Positions 45,165 through 53,232 of a stretch of DNA of 64,000 nt are shown in pieces (position 1 is the stretch's first letter; each line of letters opens with the position of its first letter). A program made the position numbers and the translations under genes. The DNA lies in NCBI GenBank assembly GCA_016793095.1, contig JAEUJQ010000047.1, positions 20,365-84,364 of the forward strand, given 5' to 3'. This DNA comes from Myxococcaceae bacterium. Its GTDB lineage: Bacteria; Myxococcota; Myxococcia; Myxococcales; Myxococcaceae. The notes under the pieces are model-generated. The model made no database searches and was not told where the DNA came from. It saw only the letters and a list, made by a program, of their open reading frames with translations.

Positions 45165-46020
45165 ACCGCACAGCCGCGCACAGACACGACGGCCCGCACA
45201 CCACGAAGGGGCGGGCTGAAGCACCGCGAGGCGCGGTCTGCTCCTCGTCCCCCGTCGCGTCGCCGAGGCCATGAAGCCCGGTGCGCAGCCGCGCGGGACT
45301 TAAATCGACACAAACGCGACGGCCCGAACACCACGAAGGGGCGCGGGCCGAAGCACCGCGCGGGGCGGTCGTCCTCCTCCTCTACCGTCGCGTCGCCGAG
45401 GCCATGAAGCCCGGTGCGCGGCCGCGCGGGCCTCGAACCGACACAAACACGACGGCCCGCACACCACGAAGGTGCGCAGGCCGAAGCACCGCGAGGCGCG
45501 GTCTGCTCCTCGTCCACCGTCGCGTCGCCGAGGCCATGAAGCCCGGTGCGCGGCCGCGCGGGACTCGAACCGACACAAACACGACGGCCCGCACACCACG
45601 AAGGGGCGCGGGCCGAAGCACCGCGAGGGGCGGTCGTCCTCCTCCTCTACCGTCGCGTCGCCGAGGCCATGAAGCCCGGTGCGCGGCCGCGCGGGACTCG
45701 AACCGACACAAACACGACGCACACCACGAAGGTGCGCGGCCGAAGCAAGGCGAGGCGCGGTCTGCTCCTCGTCCACCGTCGCGTCGCCGAGGCCATGAAG
45801 CCTGGTGCGCGGCCGCGCGGGACTTGAACCGACACAAACGCGACGGCCCGAACACCACGAGGGGCGCGGGCCGAAGCACGGCGAGGGGCGGTCGTCCTCC
45901 TCCTCTACCGTCGCGTCGCCGAGGCCAGAAGCCCGGTGCGCGGCCGCGCGGGCCTCGAACCGACACAAACACGACGGCCCGCACACCACGAAGGTGCGCG
46001 GGCCGAAGCACCGCGAGGCG
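45087..46020. repeat. Seven-copy ~132-bp tandem repeat with two alternating variants and hairpins
   Basis: The box CGTCGCGTCGCCGAGGCC recurs at 45114, 45253, 45386, 45518, 45651, 45777 and 45909 (spacings 139, 133, 132, 133, 126 and 132). Units 3, 5 and 7 carry CGGTCGTCCTCCTCCTCTAC, and units 2, 4 and 6 carry CGGTCTGCTCCTCGTCC, so variants alternate. Each unit holds a GCGCGGCCGCGC palindrome and, in most copies, a hairpin made from GGCCCGCACACC and GGTGCGCGGGCC around ACGAA. Spacings are not all multiples of three, and no frame is kept, so I take it as non-coding. It fills 865 bp between the zinc-ribbon gene and pnp and would form the 3' region of the pnp transcript. Confidence 0.9.
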
Positions 46021-46029
46021 TTGAGCGAC

Positions 46030-48192
46030 TCAGGCCTGGGTGGTGGGCTTCTCGCCAGCCGGCGCGTCGGCCGGAGGCGGCGCACCCTGCGCGGCGGCGC
46101 GATCGGCCAGCGCCTGCTTGCGCGAGAGGCGGATCTTGCCGCTGCCGTCGATGCTGATCACCTTCACCATCACCTCGTCCCCCTCCTTCACGATCTCGGT
46201 GACCGTCTTCACCCGCTTGTCGGCGAGCTCGGAGATGTGGATGAGGCCGTCGGTGCCGGGGAACAGCTCGACGAAGGCGCCGAACTCGACGACGCGACGC
46301 ACGGTGCCCAGGTAGACCTGCCCGACCTCGGCCTCGCGCGTGAGCGCCTGGATCATCGCGATCGCCTGCTTCACGCCCTCGGCGTCCGCGGAGGCGATCT
46401 CGACCTTGCCCGAGTCCTCGATGTTGATGGAGCAACCGGTCCTCGCGATGATGTCGCGGATCACCTTCCCGCCCGGGCCGATCACGTTCTTGATGTACTC
46501 GGTGCGGATCATGATGGTGTGAATACGCGGCGCGAGCGGGCTGATCTCCTTGCGCGGCGCGGCGATCGTCTTCTCCATCGCGTCGAGGATCTGCATGCGG
46601 CCACGGCGGGCCTGCTCCATCGCGCGGAGCATGAGCTGCGTGGTGATCCCGGTGATCTTGATGTCCATCTGGACGGCGGTGATGCCCTTGCGGGTGCCGC
46701 AGACCTTGAAGTCCATGTCGCCCAGGTGATCCTCGTCACCGAGAATGTCGGTGAGGATCGCCACCTGCTCGCCTTCCTTCACGAGGCCCATGGCGATGCC
46801 GGCGGCCGGCGCCTTGATGGGCACCCCCGCGTCCATCATGGCCAGCGCGCCGCCGCAGACCGACGCCATCGACGACGAGCCGTTCGACTCGAGGATGTCG
46901 GAGACGATGCGCACCGTGTAGGGGAACGCCTCCTTCGAGGGGACGAGGGCCTTCAGCGCGCGCTCGGCGAGGGCGCCGTGGCCGATCTCGCGACGACCCG
47001 GGCCGCGCAGGGGCTTGGTCTCGTTCACCGAGAAGGGCGGGAAGTTGTAGTGCAGCATGAACCGCTTCACCGTCTCACCGAGCAGGTACTCGATGCGCTG
47101 CTCGGAGTCCGCCGTGCCCAGGGTGGACGTGACGAGGGCCTGCGTCTCGCCACGCTGGAAGATCGCCGAGCCGTGCGCGCGGGGCAGCACGCCGACCTCG
47201 AGGGCCAGGGCGCGCACCTCTTCGTGCGAGCGGCCACCGATGCGGCCGCCGGTGACCGTCATCTCGCGCATGTACTCGTACTTGAGCTCTTCGTAGATGG
47301 CCTTGATTTGCCCGACCTTCTTGGCGAACGCCTCGTCGCCGAGCTCGGCCTTGAACTTCTCCTGGAGCGTCTTCGACACGGTCCTCAGCGCGGTGTAGCG
47401 CTCGAGCTTGTCGTTGATCTGGTAGCCCGCCTTGATGCCCTCCCACGTCAGCGCCTTCGCCTTCGCCTTCATGTCGGGGTCGAACTTCGCGGCCTTCTCG
47501 TACTCGCGGGTCGCCGCGCCAGACTCGGCGCGCATCTGCTCCATCACCGCGACGATCTTCCGGCAGGCGTCGTGGGCGAAGTCGAGGGCCTGCACCATCT
47601 CGGCCTCGGTCACCTCGAGGGCGCCACCCTCGACCATCACGATCGCGTCCTTCGAGCAGGACACGACGAGATCGAAGTCGCTCGTCTCGCGCTGCTTGTA
47701 GGTCGGGAAGAGCACGAACTTCCCGTCGATGCGGCCCACGCGCACGCAGGCGATCGGCCCCGCGAAGGGGATGTCGGAGACCGCGAGGGCCGCCGAGACG
47801 CCGTTGAGCGCGAGCACGTCGGGGTCGTTGTTCCGATCGGCCGAGATGACGTTGACGATCAGCTGCGTCTCATACGCGTAGCCCTCGGGGAACAGCGGGC
47901 GGCACGAGCGATCGACGATGCGGCTGGTGAGCGTCTCCTTCTCGGTGAGCTTGCCTTCGCGACGGAAGTACCCGCCGGGGATGCGGCCGGCCGCGTAGAA
48001 GTTCTCCTTGTACTCGACGGTCAGCGGCAGGAAGTCGATGTCCTTCTTGTCCTTCGCGCTGACCGAGGTCGCGAGCAGCACGGTGTCGCCGTAGCGCACG
48101 GTGGCCGAGCCGTCGGCCTGCTTGGCCAGCTTGCCCGTCTCGAGGATGAGCTCGCCGTCGCCGATCTGAATCTTCTTCGTGATGACTGCCAT
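46030..48192 (-). CDS. pnp: Polyribonucleotide nucleotidyltransferase (PNPase)
   Basis: 720 residues. Two RNase PH domains (about 10-230 and 310-540; [38 protein letters not shown]) flank an alpha-helical linker. A KH domain ([20 protein letters not shown]) and an S1 domain ([20 protein letters not shown]) follow, with a short Pro/Ala tail. It degrades RNA 3'-5' using phosphate and joins the degradosome. rpsO lies immediately upstream, as in most bacteria. The array of GC-rich hairpins downstream of its stop may affect its mRNA 3' end. Confidence 0.98.
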   Translation of the reverse strand: MAVITKKIQIGDGELILETGKLAKQADGSATVRYGDTVLLATSVSAKDKKDIDFLPLTVEYKENFYAAGRIPGGYFRREGKLTEKETLTSRIVDRSCRPLFPEGYAYETQLIVNVISADRNNDPDVLALNGVSAALAVSDIPFAGPIACVRVGRIDGKFVLFPTYKQRETSDFDLVVSCSKDAIVMVEGGALEVTEAEMVQALDFAHDACRKIVAVMEQMRAESGAATREYEKAAKFDPDMKAKAKALTWEGIKAGYQINDKLERYTALRTVSKTLQEKFKAELGDEAFAKKVGQIKAIYEELKYEYMREMTVTGGRIGGRSHEEVRALALEVGVLPRAHGSAIFQRGETQALVTSTLGTADSEQRIEYLLGETVKRFMLHYNFPPFSVNETKPLRGPGRREIGHGALAERALKALVPSKEAFPYTVRIVSDILESNGSSSMASVCGGALAMMDAGVPIKAPAAGIAMGLVKEGEQVAILTDILGDEDHLGDMDFKVCGTRKGITAVQMDIKITGITTQLMLRAMEQARRGRMQILDAMEKTIAAPRKEISPLAPRIHTIMIRTEYIKNVIGPGGKVIRDIIARTGCSINIEDSGKVEIASADAEGVKQAIAMIQALTREAEVGQVYLGTVRRVVEFGAFVELFPGTDGLIHISELADKRVKTVTEIVKEGDEVMVKVISIDGSGKIRLSRKQALADRAAAQGAPPPADAPAGEKPTTQA

Positions 48193-48351
48193 GGGTGAAG
48201 CTCCTGTCTGCGGTGAGGGGAGCTCCCGGCGGTCGTCTCGTCTGGTTCCCTGATCGCAAGGGCGGAAGCCGTCGTCCGCCGTTCCGACCAGAAAGCCAGC
48301 TCGAGTGCTTCGGCCGCGAGGAGTTCCGGTGGGGTTGCCCGAAACGACGAA

Positions 48352-48374
48352 GGGCGCCGGACCACCCGGCGCCC
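48352..48374 (-). terminator. Intrinsic terminator between rpsO and pnp
   Basis: A perfect 9-bp stem (GGGCGCCGG and CCGGCGCCC, loop ACCAC) lies 14 bp after the rpsO stop and is followed on the minus strand by TTCGTCGTTTC. Read-through would be needed for pnp unless it has its own promoter in 48193-48350. Confidence 0.7.
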
Positions 48375-48387
48375 CTCTCGGTTCGGC

Positions 48388-48657
48388 TTACTTGCGAATG
48401 CCGAGGCCGTCGATCAGCTTCTTGTAGCGATCGGGGCTCTTGTCCTTGAGGTAGTCGAGCAAGCGGCGGCGCTGGCCGACCAGCTTGAGCAGGCCGCGGC
48501 GGCTGTGGTGATCATTCTTGTGGCCCTTGAAGTGCTCGGTGAGGTGGCCGATGCGCTCGGACAGCAGCGCGACCTGCACCTCGGGCGACCCGGTGTCCTT
48601 CTCGTGGGTCCGGTACTTCGCGACCAATTCCAGCTTCTTCTCTGCCTGAACCGACAT
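48388..48657 (-). CDS. rpsO: Ribosomal protein uS15
   Basis: 89 residues, the standard length, from ATG 48657. Conserved features: [38 protein letters not shown], and [12 protein letters not shown]. It binds the central domain of 16S rRNA early in 30S assembly. It lies directly upstream of pnp, the near-universal order. In several bacteria S15 autoregulates via its leader; the sequence upstream (48658 onward) is GC-rich, but I could not fold a convincing leader by eye. Confidence 0.98.
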   Translation of the reverse strand: MSVQAEKKLELVAKYRTHEKDTGSPEVQVALLSERIGHLTEHFKGHKNDHHSRRGLLKLVGQRRRLLDYLKDKSPDRYKKLIDGLGIRK

Positions 48658-49020
48658 GTCTTCTCTCTTCGAAATCCCGCTCCGAGATTCGAGTCCGCCA
48701 GGTCCGCGGAGGGGTGCAGACCAGGTGGGCCTGCCCGGATCTGGGAAGGCGGCGCGGCTTGTATGCCGGGGGCCCACACAGGTCAACCAGCGCAGTCACC
48801 GCGCTGAGTCCTGGCGCGCTCGCCCTGGCCCGACGGGCATGAGGCCGCCCGCGAGCCGCTTCGCCAGCGCTGAGCTCGCGCCGACAGGCGGGCGGAAAAC
48901 GCCCCTCAAACGGATGGAGCTGAATCAGGCCCACGACCACCTCGAGGGCACACGGCCACGCGCTCACCTGCACCAGTCAGGCGACCCAACCGACGGCCGA
49001 CCCGCACCAGCGCTGAGGCC
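48658..49020. other. Intergenic region upstream of rpsO
   Basis: 363 bp without a gene I can support. Frames of 60-150 codons in it lack family features or ribosome sites. It should hold the rpsO promoter and leader. Confidence 0.5.
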
Positions 49021-49416
49021 TCAGCGAGAGGCGACGACGGGCGGGGCGACGGTGCGGCAGAAGGTGATGCGCTCGACCGGGTGAACCCGCGGCCCTGAGA
49101 CGCCCCGTGGGTGCATCCACCGGGGAGAGGCGCTGCGGAACTCGTCGTCACCGGCCTTCACGGTGAACGTCACGTCGCCGGGCAGGTGTGCGGCGAAGCC
49201 CACCACGTCGCTCGACTGCTCGTCGGGCACGCTCCACTCGGCGAAGGCGATGGCCTCGTCGCCCAGCTCGACGGTCAGGGGCAGCTGGCCCAGCCGCGCA
49301 CCTTCGACTGACGTGCAGGTCGTCACCAGCTCGGGTCCCGCCCGCGCGGGGAGCGGCGCTGGAGCCGCGCGATCGCATCCGACCACAGCCACCGCGACGA
49401 GGATGAGCGACCGCAT
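49021..49416 (-). CDS. Small lipoprotein of unknown function
   Basis: 131 residues with a lipoprotein signal (LILVAVAVVGCDR). The mature part is beta-rich: LGQLPLTVELGDEAIAFAEW, SDVVGFAAHLPGDVTFTVKA. Two Cys after the lipidated one (TTCTSV and ITFCRTV) may form a disulfide. The fold suggests a small beta-sandwich. No family recognised. It stands alone between rpsO and the carboxypeptidase-regulatory-like gene. Confidence 0.75.
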   Translation of the reverse strand: MRSLILVAVAVVGCDRAAPAPLPARAGPELVTTCTSVEGARLGQLPLTVELGDEAIAFAEWSVPDEQSSDVVGFAAHLPGDVTFTVKAGDDEFRSASPRWMHPRGVSGPRVHPVERITFCRTVAPPVVASR

Positions 49417-49597
49417 GGGCGACCTCCGTGTGGGTGAGCAGCCACGAACCGTGAAACGCGAAGGTTTCAGTGCATGGCCCGCGCCGGCAGAGGTCGCGAG
49501 GGAGATCAGCCGGTTCTGGTGTGGGTGAAGGTCGCTCTGAGGTCGCGTGTTCGCTCCACCTGAGCACGGGCGTGGTCAGCGGCCCTGTGGGCGCCTG

Positions 49598-50899
49598 TCA
49601 CGGGGCCAGCGCAACGACTTCCAGTGCGATCGGCGCGTCGCCCAGGCGCACGAACGCCCGGGTGGCAACCCGCCACGGCTCGAGGACAGCGACCTCCAGC
49701 ACCGGATCGCCGAGGGGCACCCCGTTGACGTCGAGAGAGAACCGTCCCTCGGCATCGCTGGTGGCGGTGGCGACGACGTTCATGCCCACGCCGAGCACCA
49801 GCGAGACCCCCGGCAGAGGTGCGCCGGTGTTCCGGACGACTCCGGTGATGGGAGCGAGCGGCGTCAGCTTCAGGCCGATCGTCCGCTTCGCGCGCCGCCA
49901 CGGCGACGTCGGTGAAGGTGCCGAGGAGACACCCGTGGGCGTCCTGTGCCCGGAACGTGTGGTGATGCACTCCGGCAGGCAGCCGCAGGACCCGCTGAGT
50001 TGCCAGTCTTCCCGGGCTCCCGATGGAGGGCGACATGACCAGCTGCCCGCCTGGTTCGCGCTCGACCTCGTAGATGCCGAGGGGCTCCTGCCCGCGCTCC
50101 ACCCGAAGCCAGCCGTGCCTGTGGGCTCGCGCACCACGAACTGGAGCACGCCCGCCTCCTCGAGCACGAGGGTCACCTCCGCCGGCGGCTTCCACGAGCC
50201 GCTGCGACGAGACGCTGCTCGCCTTGCTCGCCACACCGCGACGGGGCTCGACCACGTACGGAGCGAGACGACGCCGTTCCAGTCGGAGAGGTGCCGCTGC
50301 CCGTCGATCAGCACCTCTGCTTCCCGCACACGCTCGCCCCGCTCATCGACCACGCGCACGATCAGCTCGGACGGGCGGGCCACCTCGAGGCGAGGTCGGA
50401 CGGGAGCTGACTCGAGCCGGAGGACGACGGGCAAAGGACCCTCGTGGAGTTCGCACTCGCCGGGGGGCAACTCGAAGCGGGCGAACCCCATCACGTCGGC
50501 CGGCCGGTGAACTCGCGTGCCCCGGCAGTCGAGATCGACCGGGTGCCCCGGTGCGCGGCGACCATCCACCACCACCTCGATCTCCAGCTCGACGAGCGTG
50601 CCCGCGTCGGGCTCGGCGGGCACCGCAGTGGGGGACGGGGGCGGCTCGAGCGGCGGGGGAATCGGCGGAGCGGTGGCGGCGAGCGGCGGCCCCAGCTCCG
50701 CAGGCGCCATGGCCTCGGCCAGTGCCGGCGCGGGCTCAGCGCGCTCTGGTCGGGCAGGTTGGTCTGCTCGGGCTGCCAGTTGGCGACCGAGCTCAGCGGC
50801 GCGTTCTGGTACAGCCAGACGCAGCCAGACGACGGGGACGAACAGGATCGGGACCGCCACCAGCGCGAGCCACCACCAGGGTGCTCGCGAAGGGGCCAC
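49598..50899 (-). CDS. Carboxypeptidase-regulatory-like (CnaB-fold) membrane protein, probably frame-disrupted
   Basis: A 433-codon frame opens at GTG 50899, with one membrane helix (WWWLALVAVPILFVPVVW) and a Pro-rich linker, then beta-sandwich modules (VVDGRRAPGHPVDLDC; LIVRVVDERGERVREAEVLI; APITGVVRNTGAPLPGVSLV with ATSDAEGRFSLDV). In the middle the frame turns Ser/Arg-rich and unlike its surroundings. A shifted frame gives sensible sequence instead (about 49900-50130: WLRVERGQEPLGIYEVEREP, RVLRLPAGVHHHTFRAQDAH), returning to the first frame near KRTIGLKLTPL. A second such switch may occur near 50170-50270. So the gene seems to contain compensating indels, real or from assembly. It probably extends into the periplasm. 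Confidence 0.6.
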   Translation of the reverse strand: MAPSRAPWWWLALVAVPILFVPVVWLRLAVPERAAELGRQLAARADQPARPERAEPAPALAEAMAPAELGPPLAATAPPIPPPLEPPPSPTAVPAEPDAGTLVELEIEVVVDGRRAPGHPVDLDCRGTRVHRPADVMGFARFELPPGECELHEGPLPVVLRLESAPVRPRLEVARPSELIVRVVDERGERVREAEVLIDGQRHLSDWNGVVSLRTWSSPVAVWRARRAASRRSGSWKPPAEVTLVLEEAGVLQFVVREPTGTAGFGWSAGRSPSASTRSSANQAGSWSCRPPSGAREDWQLSGSCGCLPECITTRSGHRTPTGVSSAPSPTSPWRRAKRTIGLKLTPLAPITGVVRNTGAPLPGVSLVLGVGMNVVATATSDAEGRFSLDVNGVPLGDPVLEVAVLEPWRVATRAFVRLGDAPIALEVVALAP

Positions 50900-50908
50900 G
50901 GCGCTTCG

Positions 50909-51988
50909 TCACGACTCCGGCGGAGGCCTCGGGCCCGACGGCTTGGGCGGGGTCGGCCGCGACGGCCTCGGCTCCGCGACCGCATCGACCTGGCCGAGCT
51001 CGTCACGGGCGTAGGCCTTGATCACCTCGGCCACGACCGGGTGCCGCACCACGTCCACGTCAGTGAACTGGGCGAACGCGACCCCCTCGACGCCCTGGAG
51101 GATCCGCCTCGCGTGCACGAGCCCCGACTGCTTGCCGGTGGGCAGATCGATCTGGGTGACGTCGCCGGTCACCACCGCGCGCGAGTGGTAGCCGATACGG
51201 GTGAGGAACATCTTCATCTGCTCGACGGTGGTGTTCTGCGCCTCATCGAGGATCGCGAAGCAGTCGTTGAGGGTCCGGCCGCGCATGAACGCCAGGGGCG
51301 CGACCTCGATCACCCCCTGCTCGAGCAGGGCCGCGGCGCGCTCGGGCTCCATCATGTCGTGGAGCGCGTCGTAGAGCGGCCGCAGGTACGGGTTCACCTT
51401 CTCGGCGAGATCACCGGGCAGGAACCCGAGCTTCTCTCCTGCCTCGACGGCCGGCCGCGCGAGGATGATGCGCTTCACCTTGCGCTCCGTCAGCGCCTGC
51501 ACGGCCATCGCCATCGCGAGGTACGTCTTGCCAGTGCCCGCGGGGCCGAGCCCGAAGACGACGTCGTTCGTGCGGATCAGCTCGACGTACTGCTGCTGGG
51601 CCAGGCTGCGCGGCGTCACGTGCCGCCCGCTGCGCTGGGTGATGATGGGCGACAGCGACAGCGCCCGCAGCGCCTCGTCACCCTGCCCCATCGCCTTGAG
51701 CGCCTGCTCGACGTCTTCGCGGTACACCGACCGTCCGCTCTTGAGCGCGCTGGCGAGTCCCTCGAGCAGCTTCACGGCGGTGCTGACGGCCGCCTCCGGG
51801 CCCGACAGGTGCAACTCGGTGCCGCGCTGGCCGACGCGTACGCCGAGGCGCCGCTCCACCAGCTTCAGGTTCTCGTTCTGCGCTCCCGCGAGCGTTCTCG
51901 CCACCTCGCTGTCTGCGAGCTCGACGTGCATGGACTTCATCCCGGTGGCCTGGCTCCTGTCGAAGGGTGCCGGCGACGGGTAACGCAT
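50909..51988 (-). CDS. phoH: PhoH-family ATPase
   Basis: 359 residues from ATG 51988; a later ATG at 51940 is possible. An N-terminal KH-like segment (LKLVERRLGVRVGQRGTELH) precedes the PhoH core with Walker A GPAGTGKT, RPAVEAGEKLGFLPGDLAEK, Walker B AILDEAQNT and the family block GDVTQIDLP. A Pro-rich tail ends it. PhoH/YbeZ proteins are cytoplasmic ATPases linked to RNA and ribosome maturation, usually with YbeY. ybeY is not adjacent here. It follows a DUF4388 gene on the same strand. Confidence 0.93.
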   Translation of the reverse strand: MRYPSPAPFDRSQATGMKSMHVELADSEVARTLAGAQNENLKLVERRLGVRVGQRGTELHLSGPEAAVSTAVKLLEGLASALKSGRSVYREDVEQALKAMGQGDEALRALSLSPIITQRSGRHVTPRSLAQQQYVELIRTNDVVFGLGPAGTGKTYLAMAMAVQALTERKVKRIILARPAVEAGEKLGFLPGDLAEKVNPYLRPLYDALHDMMEPERAAALLEQGVIEVAPLAFMRGRTLNDCFAILDEAQNTTVEQMKMFLTRIGYHSRAVVTGDVTQIDLPTGKQSGLVHARRILQGVEGVAFAQFTDVDVVRHPVVAEVIKAYARDELGQVDAVAEPRPSRPTPPKPSGPRPPPES

Positions 51989-52059
51989 CGGGAGCGGTGG
52001 GTGCAAGTCGGGCATGCCCCGAGGACGGCCGCGGCGCCCGCGGGCTGACGGCCACGGCT

Positions 52060-53229
52060 TCAGCGCAACGGCGGCAGGAGCACGTACTTCACGCCGTCGC
52101 GCCGATAGTAATAGTCGTCGCGCCAAGGGTAGCGCACGTCGTCGGCGCTCACGATGCCGGCCTCGACGAGCTGCGAGAGCGAGTCCGGCAGCTGCCCCTT
52201 CTCGAGCCGGTAGACCTCGAGGGCGGCGGTCAGGCGCGTCATCTGCGCGCTCGAGGCGAAGCGCTGCGCCGCCGGGTCGGTGTACGTGGTGCCACCCGCG
52301 CCGCCGAGCCGGAAGCTGCCGAAGTCCACGCGCGTGAAGAGCACCAGCACCGCGCCGACGATCAGCATCGACACCATCACCCGGCCCAGCACCCCCGCCA
52401 CCGTCTTCAGGCGTGACGGGCCTTCGCGGTGAGCGTGCCCGCCGGCGGGCTCGTGGCCCTTCGAGTACTCGAGGTTGATCAGGTTGCAGAGCGCCTTCGA
52501 GGTCTCGAACTCGCCCAGCATCGACAGCTCGATGATGCGGGTGACGGTGCGCCCCGGGGCGATCAGCTCGTAGACGCGGCGCTCGTTGTCGCCGACGGAC
52601 TGGAACTCGCCCTTGTTGATCTCCTTCTTCTCCTCGGCGAACGCGTCGTCGAGCGCCGAGTCGAAGTCGTCTTTGGCGAGGGCGGGCGGCGGCAGCTCCT
52701 TCACCTTCTCGAAGGTCATCGCGTCCGAGGTGATGCGCTTCTTCACCACCGGCCACTCGTCGACGCGGCGGAAGCCCTCCATCAGCACCGACTCGGCGCG
52801 CAGGGGCGTGAACGCCTGGTCCATCTCGACGTCGTGCGCCTCGAAGGCATAGGTGCCCGACTTCCAGCCGAACAGGCGGTAGAGCGTCTCGTTGGTCTGC
52901 AGCGCCACCATCGCGCGGAACTTCTCGAGGGTGATGCTGCCCTGGCCGACCAGCACGTCTCCGAGCCGCTGCAGGGTGCGCTTCTGGGTCTCGAGCGCGA
53001 ACTCGAGCTGCGCCTCGGTGATCAGGTTGGCCGCCACCAGCATGGTGCCGATGAGGTCCTTGCGGTTGCGCGAGGTGGACTCGGCGCGAACGATGTTGCC
53101 GTCCTTGAACGAGACGTTGACGCTCTCACCCTTGTTGGTGAGCGACAGCACGCCGGTCTTCTGCTGCTGCCCGATGAGCTGGAGGATGTCGGCGATGCCG
53201 AAGTCCTTGAGCGTGCCTTTGAGGGCCAT
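52060..53229 (-). CDS. DUF4388 (PATAN-like) protein with membrane helix and T2SS-G-like C-terminus
   Basis: 389 residues preceded by a G-rich ribosome site. The N-terminal DUF4388 domain (LKDFGIADILQLIGQQQKTG, VSFKDGNIVRAESTS) is followed by a helical section with LGDVLVGQGSITLEKFRAMV. One membrane helix lies at about 283-303 (VLGRVMVSMLIVGAVLVLFT). The last 75 residues (RLTAALEVYRLEKGQLPDSL, YPWRDDYYYRRDGVKYVLL) resemble the mature end of a type II secretion major pseudopilin. DUF4388 proteins are common in myxobacteria and thought to take part in signalling. It lies 4 bp after the TPR gene. Confidence 0.85.
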   Translation of the reverse strand: MALKGTLKDFGIADILQLIGQQQKTGVLSLTNKGESVNVSFKDGNIVRAESTSRNRKDLIGTMLVAANLITEAQLEFALETQKRTLQRLGDVLVGQGSITLEKFRAMVALQTNETLYRLFGWKSGTYAFEAHDVEMDQAFTPLRAESVLMEGFRRVDEWPVVKKRITSDAMTFEKVKELPPPALAKDDFDSALDDAFAEEKKEINKGEFQSVGDNERRVYELIAPGRTVTRIIELSMLGEFETSKALCNLINLEYSKGHEPAGGHAHREGPSRLKTVAGVLGRVMVSMLIVGAVLVLFTRVDFGSFRLGGAGGTTYTDPAAQRFASSAQMTRLTAALEVYRLEKGQLPDSLSQLVEAGIVSADDVRYPWRDDYYYRRDGVKYVLLPPLR

Positions 53230-53232
53230 GGC

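Noticed and set aside
45700..45735. tRNA-like T-arm (GGTTCGAGTCCCG on the minus strand) in each repeat unit
   Set aside because: The flanking bases do not pair as a T stem, and there is no acceptor, D or anticodon arm.
45087..46020. CRISPR array
   Set aside because: The whole ~132-bp unit is repeated with no unique spacers and no cas genes are nearby.
45300..46085. Minus-strand repeat ORFs of 209-261 codons in the tandem array, and the matching plus-strand ORFs
   Set aside because: Unit lengths vary between 126 and 139 bp, so no frame is kept across copies; all frames are open because of high GC.
48658..49084. 142-codon plus-strand ORF upstream of rpsO
   Set aside because: No ribosome site, no family similarity, and it overlaps the lipoprotein gene on the other strand.
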